The position numbers and the translations under genes are program-made. A stretch of DNA of 64,000 bases, taken from the NCBI GenBank assembly GCA_016758965.1, contig JAEPRB010000081.1, forward strand, positions 62,001 through 126,000, in the 5' to 3' direction. Under the pieces are notes generated by a model. That model was given only the letters and a program-made list of their open reading frames with translations. It was not told where the DNA came from and searched no databases. The stretch comes from Circinella minor. Lineage: Eukaryota; Mucoromycota; Mucoromycetes; Mucorales; Lichtheimiaceae. This document shows positions 23,801 to 35,143 of this stretch, one piece after another (position 1 is the stretch's first letter; each line of letters begins with the position of its first letter).

Positions 23801-25106
23801 AGTCATCATCATCATAATCACCACAACCACCATAATCAGTATCATCATAGTCATCAACTCCATAATGTAACAACGGAGCAACAAAGTTATGATACACGAA
23901 TGCCAACACCTACAACAACAGTTACATCCACATCCATATCAGCTTATGATTTAAGCGCATCAACAACTCCAGCAACATCAATGAATATACCAACGGGTCC
24001 TGCCGCAGATGTTCAACCAGCTGAACCTAAATTACCACCGAATTGGCGATGGGCAACAGATAATAATGGCAATGTATATTATTATAACCGATTAACTGGA
24101 AAAACACAATGGGAAATGCCTGAAGATAAAGCAAGTTCAATTGAAGGTGTGAGTCAAGCGGAATTGGATGGATTTGTTGAAAAGGCTATATTAGATGCAC
24201 AGCAAAAAAAGAAAAGCTCTTCAACAACAACCACTACTACAACTACGCCTATAATTGAATCAAAACAGTCAGGTAGTACTCCCATGGCAACATCGACAGC
24301 TGCTACTAGTAGTACAAGTACTTCAGCATCAACAACGCCAGCTACTGAACATCGTCGACCTTTAACGAATGGCAGTGGTGATATTAATTTATCTTCTACA
24401 GGATCATCTTCCTCTCTGAAACGAAAAGCGTTAAAGGAAGCTGAATTAAAACAAGAAGTTGGTAGGGTGGTCACCAAATACCTTAGTTCGAAAAAAACAT
24501 TATGGAGAAATGACAAAACTGTTTTCAAGGAACTTGCTCGAAAGGTAATAATATATATTTATTTTACTAATCGTTCATTGAAATGGACGAGAGTTGTTGA
24601 TATGTTGGAGGGTGAGAGTTGTTATGATAACTAAATAGGACTTTAATCTTTCATTCATATATTAGCTTACACATCACATTGTGGATCGAGAGACGAATTC
24701 TTCGCGTAAAATTCATGGTATGAATGATGGATTAAAAAGTAAAATCGAACGGTTTATCAATGATCATGGTGCAGATTTTGTATCGAAATTGGAACGAAAA
24801 GGTGCTATTAGTAATAGTAGTAATAATAGTCGTTCACGGACACAATCTACACCAGCATCCTCTCCTGATGCATATTATACAAGCCATGGTAGTGCATCAC
24901 CAGTACAACAACACTATCAACATCATTCACCACCAAATAATAATACTTCTTCTCCTGTACATTACATTCGTAGTAAACAACAACAAAAAGTCAACAATTC
25001 GTATTCACCATCACAAGATATATCATCATCATCACCTTACTCATCATCTCGTCGATCAACACCTGACATAGCATCTTTATCCTCATCATCTAGAAAATAT
25101 GGATAA
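20840..25106 (+). CDS. SET2: Histone H3 lysine-36 methyltransferase SET2
   Basis: Nuclear methyltransferase that travels with elongating RNA polymerase II and methylates H3K36. Nine exons: 20840-20859, 21039-21094, 21345-21539, 21658-22060, 22149-22272, 22353-22528, 22626-23308, 23388-24544 and 24666-25106, giving 1084 aa. Domains in order: an AWS cysteine cluster at about 150-200 ([20 protein letters not shown], then [13 protein letters not shown]); a SET domain at about 201-325 with [25 protein letters not shown] and [12 protein letters not shown]; post-[17 protein letters not shown] at about 331; a helical region around 385-490; a WW domain near 766-797 ([20 protein letters not shown]); and an SRI-type domain near 908-985 ([15 protein letters not shown], then [21 protein letters not shown]) that should bind the phosphorylated polymerase tail. 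A His/Asn/Tyr-rich low-complexity stretch and Ser/Thr runs separate post-SET and WW. The 20-nt first exon is inferred from phase and is the least certain part; an acceptor six bases downstream is also possible for exon 4. Confidence 0.93.
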
Positions 25107-25841
25107 TTTGAAATACTAATTATCTTCTGATTTTATTTTTATATGATTCCCCCCTTTCCGTTCTCCCTTTCAATTTCTTCTCTTCCCACATTTCTTCTTT
25201 CTATCTTTATTCACATTTAACTTACACACATACACTAAGATAAAAAAAAACCTCAAAGAAAAATCTACATTATAATAACGTTTTTAGTAAATTCATTTTT
25301 TTATACACTACACTCACTCACTCACGCACTCACGCACTCACAAAAAAAAATCATACATTTGTACATAACTACAATTTATTTTTCTTTCTCTTTTTTTTTT
25401 CTGATTTGCACACATCAAAAAATGAAAAAATAAAAAATCATTTTATAGGATTTATCCCTTACGTAGCTTTTTCTTTTGTTTCTTGCTCTGTCCCTGTGAA
25501 TATATATATATATAAGATCAATTTGAACCGAGAATATCCTTTCAGTGATACATAGGAAACGCGGAGATGATAGCGAGGTTACGTGATCGTCGTTATTATG
25601 ACTACAAAATAATCCAACCTATCTTTCATAAACAAAGTTTATCAAAAGTCGTGTGAATTTTGCTTTTTATTTTTTTTTGCAACCAATAAAGATAAGGTTA
25701 AAAGTAATTTGAAGACGCGATCTTGATATAAAGAGAAGAGTTTCTTGCTTTTTTTTTTACCTTCTTATCTTACTTTCTTTATTTATTTTCTCACATTACC
25801 TACCAATTTTATTTTATTTTTTTCTGAACACAATAAAAAGA
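25107..25841. other. Intergenic spacer, SET2 to amidohydrolase
   Basis: About 730 bases, pyrimidine-rich near the left end, with a short CACTCA/CACGCA tandem repeat at about 25306-25342. No gene seen; it should hold the SET2 3' end and the promoter of the next gene. Confidence 0.5.
25306..25342. repeat. Short CACTCACTCA/CGCACTCA tandem repeat
   Basis: Reiterated ACTC units followed by three GCACTCAC-like units, ending in an A run. Low-complexity DNA in a 3' flank. Confidence 0.6.
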
Positions 25842-27361
25842 ATGGATGTTGTTTATTCAGAAGATTGTGCATTACATGATCCTCCCTTTGAGTTAACCCG
25901 TGGTGTTGTTAAACCTTATGTTGGTAAATATATATATATATACTTTATACACCTTTGTTAAACAATTCTTCTGATACTTACTTGTTCTTAAAAAAAAAGA
26001 ATCACCTGCAAGATTAGAGTCAATTAAAAAATTTATTGATTCTCAACCAAGTACATTCACTATTACTGAACCATGTGATTATTCTTTGACACCTATTTTA
26101 AATGTTCATAAAGAAGACTATCTTCAATTCTTACATACAATCTATGAGGACTGGGTGGATCAAGGATTACCCAAAAACGCTGTTACAGGAGAATGTTTCA
26201 ATCATACCAATTCATTTAACAAGATTGATCCTGAAATTCTTAAAGAAACAGCTCTCATGACCCCTTCTGGACGTGTGGGAATGTATGTATTTGATTTATC
26301 CATTGCATTTACTTCAAAAACATGGTTATCGACATATACAGCTGCACAGATTGCATTGACGGCAGCTCATAAATTGCTTCAACTTCAAAAAGAAAATGAA
26401 GAGAAAGGAAAGGTAGCAGCGATTTATGGTCTTTGTAGACCACCGGGACATCATGCTAATTGTTGTGTAGCAGGTGGTAAAGTATTTATATATAAAAAGA
26501 ACGCCTAAATAAATAAAAAACCAGGGGTCGAGTTTGGATTATAATTTTATCTTTTTTGTGTAACTAAATTTTATATGCAATAGGTTATTGTTTTGTAAAC
26601 AATGCTGCTGTAGCTGTAAAGTTCTTGCAGGATTATACTTTGGAGGAAATGAATATTATGAGTAAACCGCTTGAATTTAATCCAAAAGATTCGATTACGG
26701 CGAGTGGACCTAAACCAAAGTTATCAGCAGATAAACCAAAGAAGAAGATTATGATTGTTGACGTAGACTATCACCAGTATGTGTTTTTTTTTTCTGAAAA
26801 AAATATCTGATTGGGAAGAAGAATAGTTGTAGAGGTTGATTGCGGTGAGCCGAATAAAAACTAATTTAATTTTTTTTTGACACAAAAAATGATTATTATA
26901 GTGGCAATGGCACTCAAGATATCTTTTATGATGACTCATCTGTACTTTATATTTCATTACATGGTTTTCCTGATTATCCATTTTTCAGTGGCAGTGCTAA
27001 AGAAATTGGTCGAGGCGAAGGTCAAGGTTACAATATAAACATTCCATTGGATCCAAAAACAACCACAGATGAAATTTATCTCGATCATTTAACAAAAGTT
27101 TTAGAAGAAAACCAAACCGTACAAGAATTCAACGCAGACATTATTGTTTGTTCAATGGGATTGGACACATGGCATGAAGATCCCATTGCTGGTATGAAAG
27201 GTTTAAAGAATGTCGAGACCTATTTTAAAATTGGTGGGTTGCTTAAAAATAGTAAAAGTTGTAAGGGACGTCCAGTACTATTTATTCAAGAAGGGGGTTA
27301 TACAATAGAAAAATTGGGACAATTGGCTTGTCGCATTTTACAAGGCTTTCTAGAATCTTAA
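25842..27361 (+). CDS. Acetylpolyamine amidohydrolase-like enzyme (HDAC superfamily)
   Basis: Zinc-dependent deacetylase of the arginase/HDAC fold. Four exons, 25842-25923, 26000-26476, 26584-26776 and 26902-27361, give 403 aa. Conserved elements appear in order: YSEDCALHDPP at the start, CRPPGHHAN with the paired catalytic histidines, GGYCFVNNAAVAVKFL, IVDVDYHHGNGTQDIFY supplying two zinc ligands (Asp and His), GLDTWHEDPIAGMKGL with the third zinc ligand Asp, and IQEGGY with the catalytic tyrosine. Opening, spacing and the GLDTWHEDP block match bacterial acetylpolyamine amidohydrolases better than Rpd3/Hda1 histone deacetylases, so acetylated polyamines are the likelier substrate, though histone or other acetyl-lysine substrates cannot be excluded. 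A roughly 40-residue insert (about 212-252, ending KPKLSADKPKKK) sits just before the zinc-binding strand. It lies downstream of SET2 on the same strand. Confidence 0.88.
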
Positions 27362-28918
27362 AGTTATATTTTTCTTACTATCTATTTTTACTACGTACTA
27401 CTATTAAAACATTATATTATTGAATAGAAAAGCTGTAATAAAATAACAAGTGCGTGGGGTTGCGAATGTACTTTTAAAATCATGGAAATAAAAATCATTT
27501 CAAGGTTTGCTGCTATTTTTTTTTTAGCTGGTGATCTATTTCTATAAAAAAAAAAACAGCATTCAATATGCATTCATTAGTGATTAGAGAGAATATAAAT
27601 TGTCGTTATATGGGGATCCAGCCCGATCATAAAACAAAATTTGTCCTGAGAAACAATTACGTACACGACATTAAATCTAAACTCCAAAGATCACTTCCTT
27701 TTCACATGATACAGCCACTTTCGGATTCACGGTATAAAATAGCGAGAATTAACAAATATGCATATAAGGTATTGATGTATTTGATCAATGTTGAAGATTA
27801 TTCCACTTGACTAAAACTGACCTGGGTTATCGGGATACGTACGTATACGTAGCCCCTTTCTCGCAATGCATCATACGTAAGCTGGAAAGACTACAAAAAC
27901 AAAGACGCAAATCTTATAAAGAAATTTCCAGCATGAATAAAAAATAAAATAAAAAAAAAGAGGAGAATAAGAAACGACCAGGAAAACACACTTACTATGC
28001 GTATATTAGTGGCTGTGGGGTATGTTCCTTATACACATAGAGTGATCAATGTATAAGTATCGCTTTAAATAAAAAAAAAGCTGTTACCCAATATAATATC
28101 AAGCCTTTGCTTTTCCCTTTCTTCTCTCTTCCTCCTCACCTCCACCAATCAAGTATTGTTTCTTTCCATTAACGAATGGAATAAAACAAGTTATATCAGT
28201 GACAAGCTGGCTAGAAAATACCGTGTTCTCTTCTTTCACTCGTTAGATTGTCTAGAAATAAAAAGTATATCGCAAAAGTATACCTATTTATTTCTGACAG
28301 CTAATATTACATAATGGCTTCATATCATAAGATTCATTGAGTTGTCTTGAAGACGTTTTATTCTCATTTTTTTCTTATCGTACGTAATACATATTAACAA
28401 AAACAAGAAGAACGGCGAAAGTTCTTTTATGAACATTTTTACATGATACAATCTTGCTCGTCTACGTAGTCTATATCAGATACGAAGAAATTACTATCAA
28501 ATTGTGTATAACGACTCTCATCGCTTGTTATATATTTTTGTATATCATAAGTTTGTCCAAATTTTCAATATAAAATACTTTTCCATGACATGGCATCAAT
28601 GAAAAGTAAAAAAAAAAAAAGGTTCATGTCCCTATATTTAGTAGTTTTAGAGAAAGAAAAGAACACAAAGTATGGATAAACTTTGTATTCATGATGAAAG
28701 TTATTTTTGCCATCATATTTAGTGGGTAGATATGGCTGTATTTTAACGCATTATAAGTGAAACATAAATGATTGTTGCAACCATCATGCATTTTTTTCAA
28801 TGCAGTATTTTATTTTTGAATAAAGAATACCATTACTCTGCTAACGCTATTTATGTTTAAGTGTAAGAAAACAATTGTGCTATGATATAATCAAGCTCCA
28901 GCTTCCCTATTCAAATCA
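27362..28918. other. Intergenic, no gene seen
   Basis: About 1.6 kb between the convergent amidohydrolase (+) and epoxide hydrolase (-) genes. One 80-codon frame at 27568-27810 has no recognisable motif or splice context and is not called. Confidence 0.5.
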
Positions 28919-30660
28919 CTATATGTATTCTTTAGTTTTTAAAAGCTTTCCAAATCGCTGGATATCATCAACTAATATTTCACCACATTCAAATGCGGGA
29001 AAATGACCACCCTAATTTCAAAGAGTGTAAACAAAAAAGTTTAATAAAATAACAATTAACAAACCAATTTTACTTATCACGATAAAAAGATTTATATATA
29101 TATATATACCACATTAGCTTCATTATATTGTTGTAAATTTGAACTTGCTTCTATCCACTCTCGGGGATACTAAATAATATCATTAGTACGTATTATCGTA
29201 TTTCCTCTTTTCAAAGAACGGTTCACATTAAGAATATTATATATGTATATACCTTCATAAGTTCTGCGGGAAAATATATCACTCCAACAGGGATTTTGAC
29301 AGGACTCATAAACATATCTTTCATAGAAGGATCATTCATTACTTCATAATAGAATCGAGTTGATGAAGAAATTGAATTTGTCAACCAGTAAATAGTTACT
29401 TGAGTTAAAAATTCATCTGCTGTAATAGAATCTGGTAAAACCATGTGATCATCTTTGTTTTCTGGGTATGTCCAATTATGATATTTCTCAAGGATCCATG
29501 CTATATATATATATATATGTAGTTAGAGTATCTTGTTATATTATTTCAATATACATACATATGTATGTATGTATACACACATTATAAGCATATAATTTTA
29601 AAATCCAAACTTACCCAGAAGTCCCACTGGACTGTCAGTCAGACCAAAATTCAGTGTATATGGTCGAGTTGCTTGAATAGCACAGTAACCCATTTCATGA
29701 TCATTCTCAACATCCATAAATGATTTACCCTTAATTTTGGAGGATCCATGACCATATACTATATCCATACCAAGGACCATACTAGCCATAAATTTGGCGA
29801 CCTTGATTGGATGTGACCACAAGTATGTAGGTGTAGGAACAGGTGGTATACATGCTAAATGTGTGGTATGATATCCTTTGCAATTTTCAGACCGGTTTAG
29901 TGCAAGCCATTTACCTAACATTGATCCAAAATCAGTCCCGTGCACCACTACATGGGAATAATATATATATAAATAATCAGACTTGTTTTTTTTTATTTAT
30001 CACATTCTTGCTTTATCACATCTCTTTTTTTCTCATCATGCAGAATACAAAAACTTACAATATTCATTGTAACCAATCAATTTCATAAGTTCATTAAAAA
30101 TATCACCAAGTTTTGATGCACCGTAACCTGGAACTTTAGGTGGTTCTGAAAATCCAAATCCGGGCATACTTCCAATCACCACATGGAATGTCTTTTTTTT
30201 TTATTATGTTTTAGGTCAAAAATTGTTCCTTACCATTTATATAAGTCAGGGAAAGAAGAAAAAATAAATACAAGATTTATACCTGACTATCATTGGTACT
30301 ACCATCCCGAAGTGTGTTGATCACCTTGTGATATTCATAAACAGTGGATGGCCAACCATTCAATAAAAGAAGCGGAATTGAATCAGGATTCTTGGATGGT
30401 TCGTGGATAAAATGAACGCGTAATCCGTCAATGGTAGCAATACAATGATTCCATTGATTCAATTCGGCACGTGCATTTTCCCAGTCATAATCATTCAACC
30501 AAGTTTGAACAAGAGGTTCAACAGCTCGACGAGGTGCACCATATTTCCATCCAACATCTTTTTCAAGTTCATTCGGGTATTTTGGATTTTTTAATTTTTG
30601 TTTGAGTAAAGCAAGATCTTCTGGAGGAATAGATGGTATTTCAAAAGATTCAATGGACAT
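28919..30660 (-). CDS. Microsomal-type epoxide hydrolase (alpha/beta hydrolase)
   Basis: Hydrolase predicted to open epoxides to vicinal diols. Six exons, 30660-30283, 30191-30059, 29947-29615, 29500-29253, 29169-29110 and 29011-28919, give 414 aa. The N-terminal epoxide-hydrolase domain covers about residues 1-110 (FEIPSIPPEDLALLKQKL, GWKYGAPRRAVEPLVQTWL). The catalytic aspartate is in HGTDFGSM, the acidic partner in FPAELMK and the catalytic histidine in GGHFPAFE, the order of mammalian EPHX1. TDSPVGLLGAWILEKYHNWT also matches that family. The oxyanion-hole motif, normally HGWP or HGxP, reads LLLLNGWPSTVYEY, with Asn in place of His. Mammalian members have an N-terminal membrane anchor; none is visible here, so the enzyme may be soluble. 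Divergent to the FYR-domain gene, with 942 bases between start codons. Confidence 0.92.
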
Positions 30661-31602
30661 GATATTTTTTATGCACTTCCGTGGGATAGAGTTGAAACAA
30701 AAAAAAAAGAAAGAAGAGAATTTCAATTGTGTATGAGGTATTTAATAAAAAAAAACCTTTTCCTCGGCCCTTTTTTTGCCGAAAAATTAAATAAACAGGA
30801 CTTTACATTTATGGAAAGCGCGCAGTCGAAAACTAGTTTTTCCATAGTCTGCGTTTCCATGGCAACCACATTACACAACATTATTTTTAGTGAATATGCC
30901 AACCCCCCAACCTAAATTATATTCTATGGGGCGATGTCATAATTACATAGTATGATTGAATTCGGCAGTCATTAAAAAAGCGCATTGTGATGTTATTCAG
31001 TTTATCATGATTTAAAATGAGGAGCAAGATAGACGGCCCTTGTATAAACAGATAACTTAATAAGATACATAATCAAGACAGTTTAATCTAATCTATAAAA
31101 TGTAAGCCCTTGAAGGTACTTTTCCCTCACTTATCCTTCACTACTAGTAGTAACAGTATCCACGAGTTTGACAGTAAATGTGCATATTAACTATCATACA
31201 ATGATTCAAATAACATGTTATTGTCAAACTAATGCTTTTGAAGCACTAACAACAACGTTTTGCATAAACCTCACCATTTAAAAAAACTGTCATCAAATTT
31301 TGATACGGGTTAGATTTCATTTTGTCAAGTAACATTTATAAGCTGTATGCTTTTTAAAGTGATCTGTTGCAAGTATATTAACTATGTAAGGGTAGTAAAA
31401 GAGGATAGCCAATAATCTGTTTTTATGAAATCTTTTACTTTTCATAAGGAGGAAACGCGTTTAGATTATATAAGCATTATGATGAATTTGAAAAACAAGC
31501 CACTAATTGAAGTCCAAATAGGGAAATACAGCGGGTTTCAAACATGTTCTGGAGTTCGCGAATCTCCAGTTACTACAAATTTACGCGTTTATTTTCGTCA
31601 CC
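30661..31602. other. Divergent intergenic region between epoxide hydrolase and FYR-domain gene
   Basis: Shared upstream region of two divergent genes. A plus-strand frame at 31425-31652 overlaps the first exon of the FYR-domain gene in another phase and shows no domain, so it is not called. No defined promoter element was recognised. Confidence 0.5.
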
Positions 31603-32924
31603 ATGACAAACGACGTGAGGTTAATGCCACTCTTAATGTTTCCATAAAATGATACACATACAAAATAGCTTATACTTTATATATGTATATGTATATATAT
31701 ATTAGTCAATATGAATTGAAACGACAACAGCTCATTGAAGAAAACCAAAAGTTACTTAAGGAACTAGGTCTTGGTTCTGCAAATGACCTGGCTCCAAAGG
31801 AAATGAAGCAATTCAAGGTAATAAAAAATACTTGTATTTTTTTTATATAGAATTCTCTTCCATTTATAATCAAATGTATGTCGCTTCTTATTTTTTTGTT
31901 ATTTACAATTCTACATTGTATTAGTCGGATATTTCACCACCACGAAAAAAACCAAGAAACAGTTATCGAGTTCCTAAACCTGCATTACAAGCAACACGTT
32001 TATCAAGACGGTTAAAAGGGGAAGAACCTGATGATACGGTAACGAATATAACTTTTATGAAAGATGGAATTCATAGTGGGGATAATAATAAGAGTAACAA
32101 TAATATTGATAAAAAAAAATAGGTTGATCTCGAGTCAATTCTGGATCAAAATGATAAAATGCGTCAAGCTGCTGTCGATCCTATACCTGATAAAACAAAG
32201 CGAGAATTATTCGCACCTGATAAGGTTTCAGTACCTGTAACATTACGTACGTTCCTCTCTTTCTTCTTCACAGTATGATACACTATTAGAAGACAAAGTA
32301 GAAAGTGATTATTTAAAAAGAGTTGTTATATAGTTTCAATAGGCACAACAATTTGGGAAATTGGTCATTTGTATACAGGAAAATATCGATCCAAGTGGTG
32401 GAGTGGACGTGGCGTAAGTCATATAATATAAACCCTTATTCTTTTGGTCATTCTTTTTCTCAATTGATAAAATCATGAACTATCCTCTCAAACATCCTTT
32501 ATTATCAATGATAGTGTCGATATAAGCACCCTTATCCAATTGGATTTAAGGCGACGAAATCACATTTCGGAAACGATTACACCATGACAATCGAAGAAGG
32601 AGATAAACCAGAAGACGGTCCTATCTTTAAAGTACAAGTTAATTCATCGAAAACGATATTCACTGGAGCAACACCTACAGCACCTTGGACTGATGCATGT
32701 AAAAAGAGTAAATCACAAGGTACTCGAGTGAGTGGGCCATTGGTAAGTAACATATTTCCAATACCGCATTTAATGGGGAAAGAATAATAAAGGAAGGACG
32801 GAAGGAAATTGACTTACATAATCATTAGTTTTATGGATTTTCGGATATTACCACGATGCGTATTATTGAGAATATGGAGGGTTATGAATTGGCATGTAAA
32901 CCAGTAACAGAAGACGAAGAATAA
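31603..32924 (+). CDS. FYRN/FYRC-domain nuclear protein (TBRG1-like)
   Basis: Seven exons, 31603-31619, 31706-31817, 31925-32038, 32123-32246, 32334-32413, 32515-32742 and 32829-32924, give 256 aa. The N-terminus forms a short coiled coil (YELKRQQLIEENQKLLKELG), followed by a basic linker (SPPRKKPRNSYRVPKP, a probable nuclear localisation signal). The FYRN segment (GHLYTGKYRSKWWSGRG, then YKHPYPIGFKATKSHF) runs into FYRC (GPIFKVQV, FTGATPTAPWTDACK, SGPLFYGFSDITTMRIIENM). Paired FYR domains occur in TBRG1, trithorax/MLL and some histone demethylases. The small size and coiled-coil start suit a TBRG1-like chromatin factor. The 17-nt first exon ends at a GTTAAT donor, weaker than others here, but it is the only choice I found that keeps phase. 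Exon 5 has an alternative in-frame acceptor nine bases downstream (32343). Confidence 0.8.
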
Positions 32925-35143
32925 GTTCAAGTAATTATGTATATAATGATTCCAAGTTTCTTGAAACGTACTTTAAGTGGTGTCTATCTGTATTTAAATG
33001 CTGATTACACCCACTCTATTAATGACAACTATATATAATACTTTCTTTTTAAAACTTTCTTTTGTAAATAACAATTTAATTATATATAATTATATAAACA
33101 TGATGAATTATATTTAAACAAACTCAACTATTATTACAAACTCAATAATGGATGTGTATGAGAACAGTAATGGTAGTATCATATTTTTGGGTGTGTTTCC
33201 TGATTATATATATTCCAATCTTAAAATTATTGGTGCTCAACAAATTCTTCAAGGTACTATAACAAGCCTTCACAACACAGAGAACATCTTTTAAATATCT
33301 GTCCAGTAAAGTAAGAAGGACCAAACTATATATAAAAATGAGTCATTTTGTATATAAGAATCTTTCAAGAGAGGCCTTTTTAGCTTTGAATTTATCAAAT
33401 GTCTTTGTTATCGGTTATACTATAACTTGAATACAAGGCGGCTACGTACTAGTCTAAGTGGTCAATACTGGATCAAAAAAAACAAATCACGATTCTATGA
33501 TCTGATGATTTATCAACGGTGTTGTCTATATAATTCTTTTAAGATGCTATTTGAGTTCCATAGTATGCACAGATTGAAAAATTCATCAATATCCTTTTCT
33601 TCTTCTTTGTAATAACGAATGTTCAGTTACTCTGAATATACATACAGCTACTAATCAGGGTATGTAATATTTTTCCATTGTATTAGAAAAATAAAATGTC
33701 GCTGAAAAATATTAGCAAATGATTATAAATACAGTACCTATCTTTAGGCTCTTATAATTCACTTTTACTTTAAGTGTATAATTTAAGCATCTATGAAGAT
33801 ATAAATCTGCAAGCATAAATTATATATATATACATTGCTTTTGCCTTACCCATAAAATATAAAGCCATCTAATGTGTTCTTTTTTCAATCCCAAAATAGA
33901 GATAAATGATTCGTGAAAATGAAAAAAAAATGGTCTGCCAATCATTAGAAAAACTTCTGTATAATGTGTGACATCTGATCCATTGTAAGTGCAACATTTA
34001 TTCCTGAAAAGTCTTTGACTTTAGCTTATAACTATGTTTCACAACAAATCAAGTCATCAAGACTGATATAATAAGTAGAAATTAAATGCCAAAACAGGGT
34101 TACTACATAACAAGATAAAGAAAATGGAGAGATCCTCGATGTAAGTGAAAATTCCAGTTTAAATAAACCGACATCTTGCATAATCATAATCATAATACAT
34201 ACGTAATACACCAGTACCATACAGGATTTTCAGAGCACTATAATGTGCTTGTACTGTAGTACACTTTGTAATTTTTATTTTGTTGTACAAAAAATAGCTC
34301 GATTTACACAACTCTTAGCTCTTTATAGATATAGTAGAATGAAAAAAAAACATTATGACCCAATCTTATGGAACATAAAATCTTGTACAAGATGCGAGCC
34401 TTTCCTAAGGTAGATGTGTACAACCTCTCAAGTAAAATGTTTTACAATAGGTAACCAGTTAATTCTTATTAAGAAGCATGTTGCTCGTACAAAACTCGAA
34501 ATTTAAAAGTTGCTAAATAAAATACATTTATTATGAACTCGAATATTCTAAAAATATTCTTTAATCTTTGTATCGCATTACTTTCTGAACTAGTAGTACT
34601 ATACTCGATTCAAGATACGTAACAGTTATTATATAGTTAAATACAAGTTTTGAAAACAGCCACATGATAACTACCGATAATGAATAAAAAAAAACTCATA
34701 AATCATCTAATTTACTCTTTTATAGTATATATATAACGTTAATTTATCTAAAGCTAACTTATATTTACTGGTACTTGTAGAGAGTCATGGTAAATCATAT
34801 AAATCTAAGGAGTCAACCACAAGGTATAAATTCAAATGAGAGAGCTATTGGTCTGTTTTCTTCTTTTCTGTGTGATCAATTATGATATGGGGAAAGGGAC
34901 TTGCGTGAAGAAAGGAATTAATAGTAACCCTATATAATATATAAGTCAAAAGAAAAGAAAGGGAAGGAGGGGAGAGAGAAAGAAAGAATAAGAGAGATTT
35001 GGTAACAATATTACAGATATACGTGAATATATGTTTTTATGATTTCTTTTTGTGAGATACCATAATTATAACAATCCGTATATGCATGAGGATAATTGAG
35101 GAATTAATATAAAGAATAGATGTTACAGTAATAGCCATGTACT
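32925..35143. other. Intergenic, no gene seen
   Basis: About 2.2 kb between the convergent FYR-domain (+) and RagA (-) genes. AT-rich, with short frames only; nothing resembles a protein domain, RNA gene or transposon end. Confidence 0.5.

Noticed and set aside
23592..23909. Asp/Tyr-rich minus-strand ORF
   Set aside because: Shadow of the His/Asn-rich low-complexity stretch of SET2.
20840..27361. SET2 plus amidohydrolase as an operon-like functional pair
   Set aside because: Spacing of 735 bases with separate leader-like sequence; fungi do not show such operons, and the enzyme looks APAH-like rather than a histone deacetylase of the Rpd3 type.
27568..27810. 80-codon ORF between amidohydrolase and epoxide hydrolase genes
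   Set aside because: No domain, no splice context and ordinary AT-rich composition.
31425..31652. 75-codon frame as first exon of the FYR-domain gene
   Set aside because: It cannot be joined in phase to the coiled-coil exon by any GT donor I could find; the overlapping ATG at 31603 can.
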